Source: Vampirovibrio sp. (GTDB lineage Bacteria > Cyanobacteriota > Vampirovibrionia > Vampirovibrionales > JAJTHC01). From it: 64,000 nt of DNA. The notes below the pieces were generated by a model. That model worked only from the letters and a program-made list of their open reading frames with translations. It searched no databases and was not told where the DNA came from. Position numbers and translations under genes: made by a program. Of the stretch, positions 62,517 to 64,000 are shown one piece after another (the stretch's first letter is position 1; each line of letters starts with the position of its first letter). The stretch is from the NCBI GenBank assembly GCA_024998755.1, contig JACEUU010000003.1, positions 1,054,001 to 1,118,000 of the forward strand, written 5' to 3'.

Positions 62517-62795
62517 CTACTTGTGTGTAGCTTCAGGCTTATGGTATTCAGTTGTAGCAGCGTGATGTTCACCCGCAGCAGCTGCTTCGTGGTGTTCAGT
62601 TGTAGCAGCGTGATGTTCACCCGCAGCAGCTGCTGCTTCGTGATGTTCAGTTGTAGCAGCGTGATGTTCACCCGCAGCAGCGGTAGCTTCATGATGTTCA
62701 GTTGTAGCAGCGTGATGTTCTTCAGCAAAAACAGAAACAGGGGTAGTAACAACAGCCAAAGCAAACAAAGCAGCCAATAAGTGATTTAAACGCAT
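62517..62795 (-). CDS. secreted His/Ala-rich repeat protein
   Basis: 92 residues. Signal peptide LLAALFALAVVTTPVSVFAE, then repeats of HHAATTEHHEA separated by AAAGE. About eighteen histidines in pairs every 5-7 residues suggest binding of zinc, copper or nickel in the periplasm or outside, but this is only composition-based. The leader resembles those of the two preceding secreted genes. AAGGA lies 9 nt before the ATG. A terminator follows, so it is transcribed alone. Confidence 0.82.
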   Translation of the reverse strand: MRLNHLLAALFALAVVTTPVSVFAEEHHAATTEHHEATAAAGEHHAATTEHHEAAAAAGEHHAATTEHHEAAAAGEHHAATTEYHKPEATHK

Positions 62796-62936
62796 AAGAA
62801 GGATTCCTTTTACAAACGATACGATACGATATACACCCTAAAAAATGATATTGATTTAAAAACAATTTATTTAGAGTTCTTAATACCATAGCGGTTTTTT
62901 AAGAAAAATACAAGCCACTTAATAATTTCTAAATAT

Positions 62937-63782
62937 TTAGGCTTCAATGGGCATATCTGCCAGTTCCAACTGCACCACTTCCAACAATTGTTGCCAACAT
63001 TCCCGTTTGCCTTTGGCGGTTTCAGCAGAAAATTGAATGGGCGTAACGCCTTCAATACCAAAGTCTTTCAATACCAGCTTCACCTTGTTGATTGAAGCCT
63101 GTAATTCTTTATTGGTGCATTTGTCTGCCTTGGTTAGCACAATTTGGAAGGGTAAGCCTTGTTCAATTAAATACCCCAGCATCTCTGTGTCAGGCGGTAG
63201 CATCCCGTGGCGGGCATCAATTAGCTGAATAATCAAACTAATGGTTTCCCGTTCACGAATGTAGCGTTCCAGCTGTTTGCTCCATTCCGCCAACATGGTT
63301 TTAGCTACTTTGGCGTACCCGTAACCGGGTAAATCCACAAAAAACCACGATGCGGGAATTTTTAAACACGTTTTACCATCAGGAAAAGGAACATCGGGTA
63401 CAAAGGCTTTTTTAGGTTGACTTGTTTTCACATCATAGTAATTAATCAGCCTAGTTTTCCCTGGTGTGTTGGAGGTTTTGGCGATGCCCTTGCGTTGAAA
63501 CATGGCGTTAATCCATGATGATTTACCCACGTTAGACCGCCCGACCATCACAATTTCGGGTTTGAAGGGTTCTGCGGGGGGGCATTGTTCTAACGAAGGC
63601 GACGAGGTGATGAACGTAGCTTGTTGAACCGTTAAGGGTAAGTCAATTTCTTTCCAGTTGACTACTGGGGTGGCTTTGGTGCTGGTTTTGTTTCTTTTCA
63701 ATGGGGCGTTATGCGGGGCAGACGACTTTTTTAAGGGCTTTTTGGTGGCAGGTTTTTTCTTGGGTGGTGTCGTGGTGGTCAT
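62937..63782 (-). CDS. engB: ribosome-biogenesis GTP-binding protein EngB (YsxC/YihA)
   Basis: 281 residues from the ATG at 63782, compared with about 200 in most bacteria. It assists 50S subunit assembly. G motifs: VMVGRSNVGKSSWINA, NTPGKTRLINYY, FFVDLPGYGYAKV and LTKADKC, with the C-terminal FSAETAKGKREC. The extra length is a Lys/Pro-rich N-terminal extension (KKKPATKKPLKKSSAP) and an insert of ~25 residues between G2 and G3 (around KAFVPDVPFPDGKTC). An in-frame TTG at 63839 is a less likely start. Nothing was recognised in 63840-64000. Confidence 0.93.
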   Translation of the reverse strand: MTTTTPPKKKPATKKPLKKSSAPHNAPLKRNKTSTKATPVVNWKEIDLPLTVQQATFITSSPSLEQCPPAEPFKPEIVMVGRSNVGKSSWINAMFQRKGIAKTSNTPGKTRLINYYDVKTSQPKKAFVPDVPFPDGKTCLKIPASWFFVDLPGYGYAKVAKTMLAEWSKQLERYIRERETISLIIQLIDARHGMLPPDTEMLGYLIEQGLPFQIVLTKADKCTNKELQASINKVKLVLKDFGIEGVTPIQFSAETAKGKRECWQQLLEVVQLELADMPIEA

Positions 63783-64000
63783 TAGATGATACTCTATGCG
63801 GGGTAGAAGAGAGGGCTGAACAAACCTATTGTAAGCCAAACAGAATTGATTCGCCTAAAAACGATAGAAGATAATAGGTAGCCCTCTGTAGAGGAGGGCT
63901 TTACCATATTGAATCGTTTATAGTATTTTAAAAAATTGTCCGACTTTTAGTACGATTACTTGCAACAGCTATAAAAGTAATGAAGCTATTTAAGCTACAA

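Noticed and set aside
1-64000. tRNA, rRNA, replication origin or prophage
   Set aside because: No cloverleaf-like, 16S/23S-like or DnaA-box cluster stretch was recognised by eye; a tRNAscan and Rfam run would be decisive.

Overview
The window reads as one chromosome segment of a moderately AT-rich Gram-negative bacterium. Supporting signs are a lipobox lipoprotein, an M23 envelope peptidase, curlin-like repeat proteins and a polyprenyl-sugar glycosyltransferase pair. MinC, two fasciclin proteins, an AddAB/UvrD-like double helicase and a eukaryote-like NrdB, with no photosynthesis genes, make a non-photosynthetic relative of Cyanobacteria (Melainabacteria/Vampirovibrionia type) a reasonable guess, but nothing here proves it. 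I saw no rRNA, tRNA, CRISPR array, phage or plasmid module.

Layout. 0-4 kb: a nucleotidyltransferase-like protein abutting a photolyase. 4-9.5 kb: a six-gene minus-strand redox operon (TIGR01777 epimerase, membrane/peroxiredoxin fusion, two FAD oxidoreductases, membrane protein, CbiX). 9.8-18.4 kb: der, three unknown proteins, dnaK, crcB and a degenerate alpha/beta-hydrolase lipoprotein. 18.5-20.5 kb: an IS1-type element split by an IS5-type element. 20.8-25.6 kb: CheD-like, HDOD, nrdB, minC. 25.8-30.8 kb: three large tandem-repeat proteins without signal peptides, one curlin-like. 31-36.3 kb: a hepT-mntA toxin-antitoxin pair translationally coupled to a 1472-residue double helicase. 36.4-39.8 kb: ffh, metallophosphatase, rhodanese-like protein. 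40-49.7 kb: lineage-type unknown proteins, a second curlin-like protein, a GT2/ArnT pair. 50.3-58.6 kb: Gfo/Idh oxidoreductase, TPR protein, prohibitin-like protein, nadB, M23 peptidase. 58.9-62.8 kb: two fasciclin proteins and three small secreted repeat proteins. 62.9-63.8 kb: engB.

The intergenic DNA is the most distinctive part. It carries at least six families of small palindromic or terminal-inverted-repeat elements. One is a ~265-bp structured repeat present three times, always in the same orientation just after a stop codon, whose hairpins show compensatory base changes. One GTAGGGG palindrome sits in frame inside the helicase gene, another supplies a stop codon, and a third is nested in a larger element.

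Three gene-level patterns recur. At least nine genes begin with three or four tandem ATG codons. Several enzymes appear to have lost catalytic residues (CheD, alpha/beta hydrolase, rhodanese). Long genes run from C-rich at the 5' end to G-rich at the 3' end on the coding strand.
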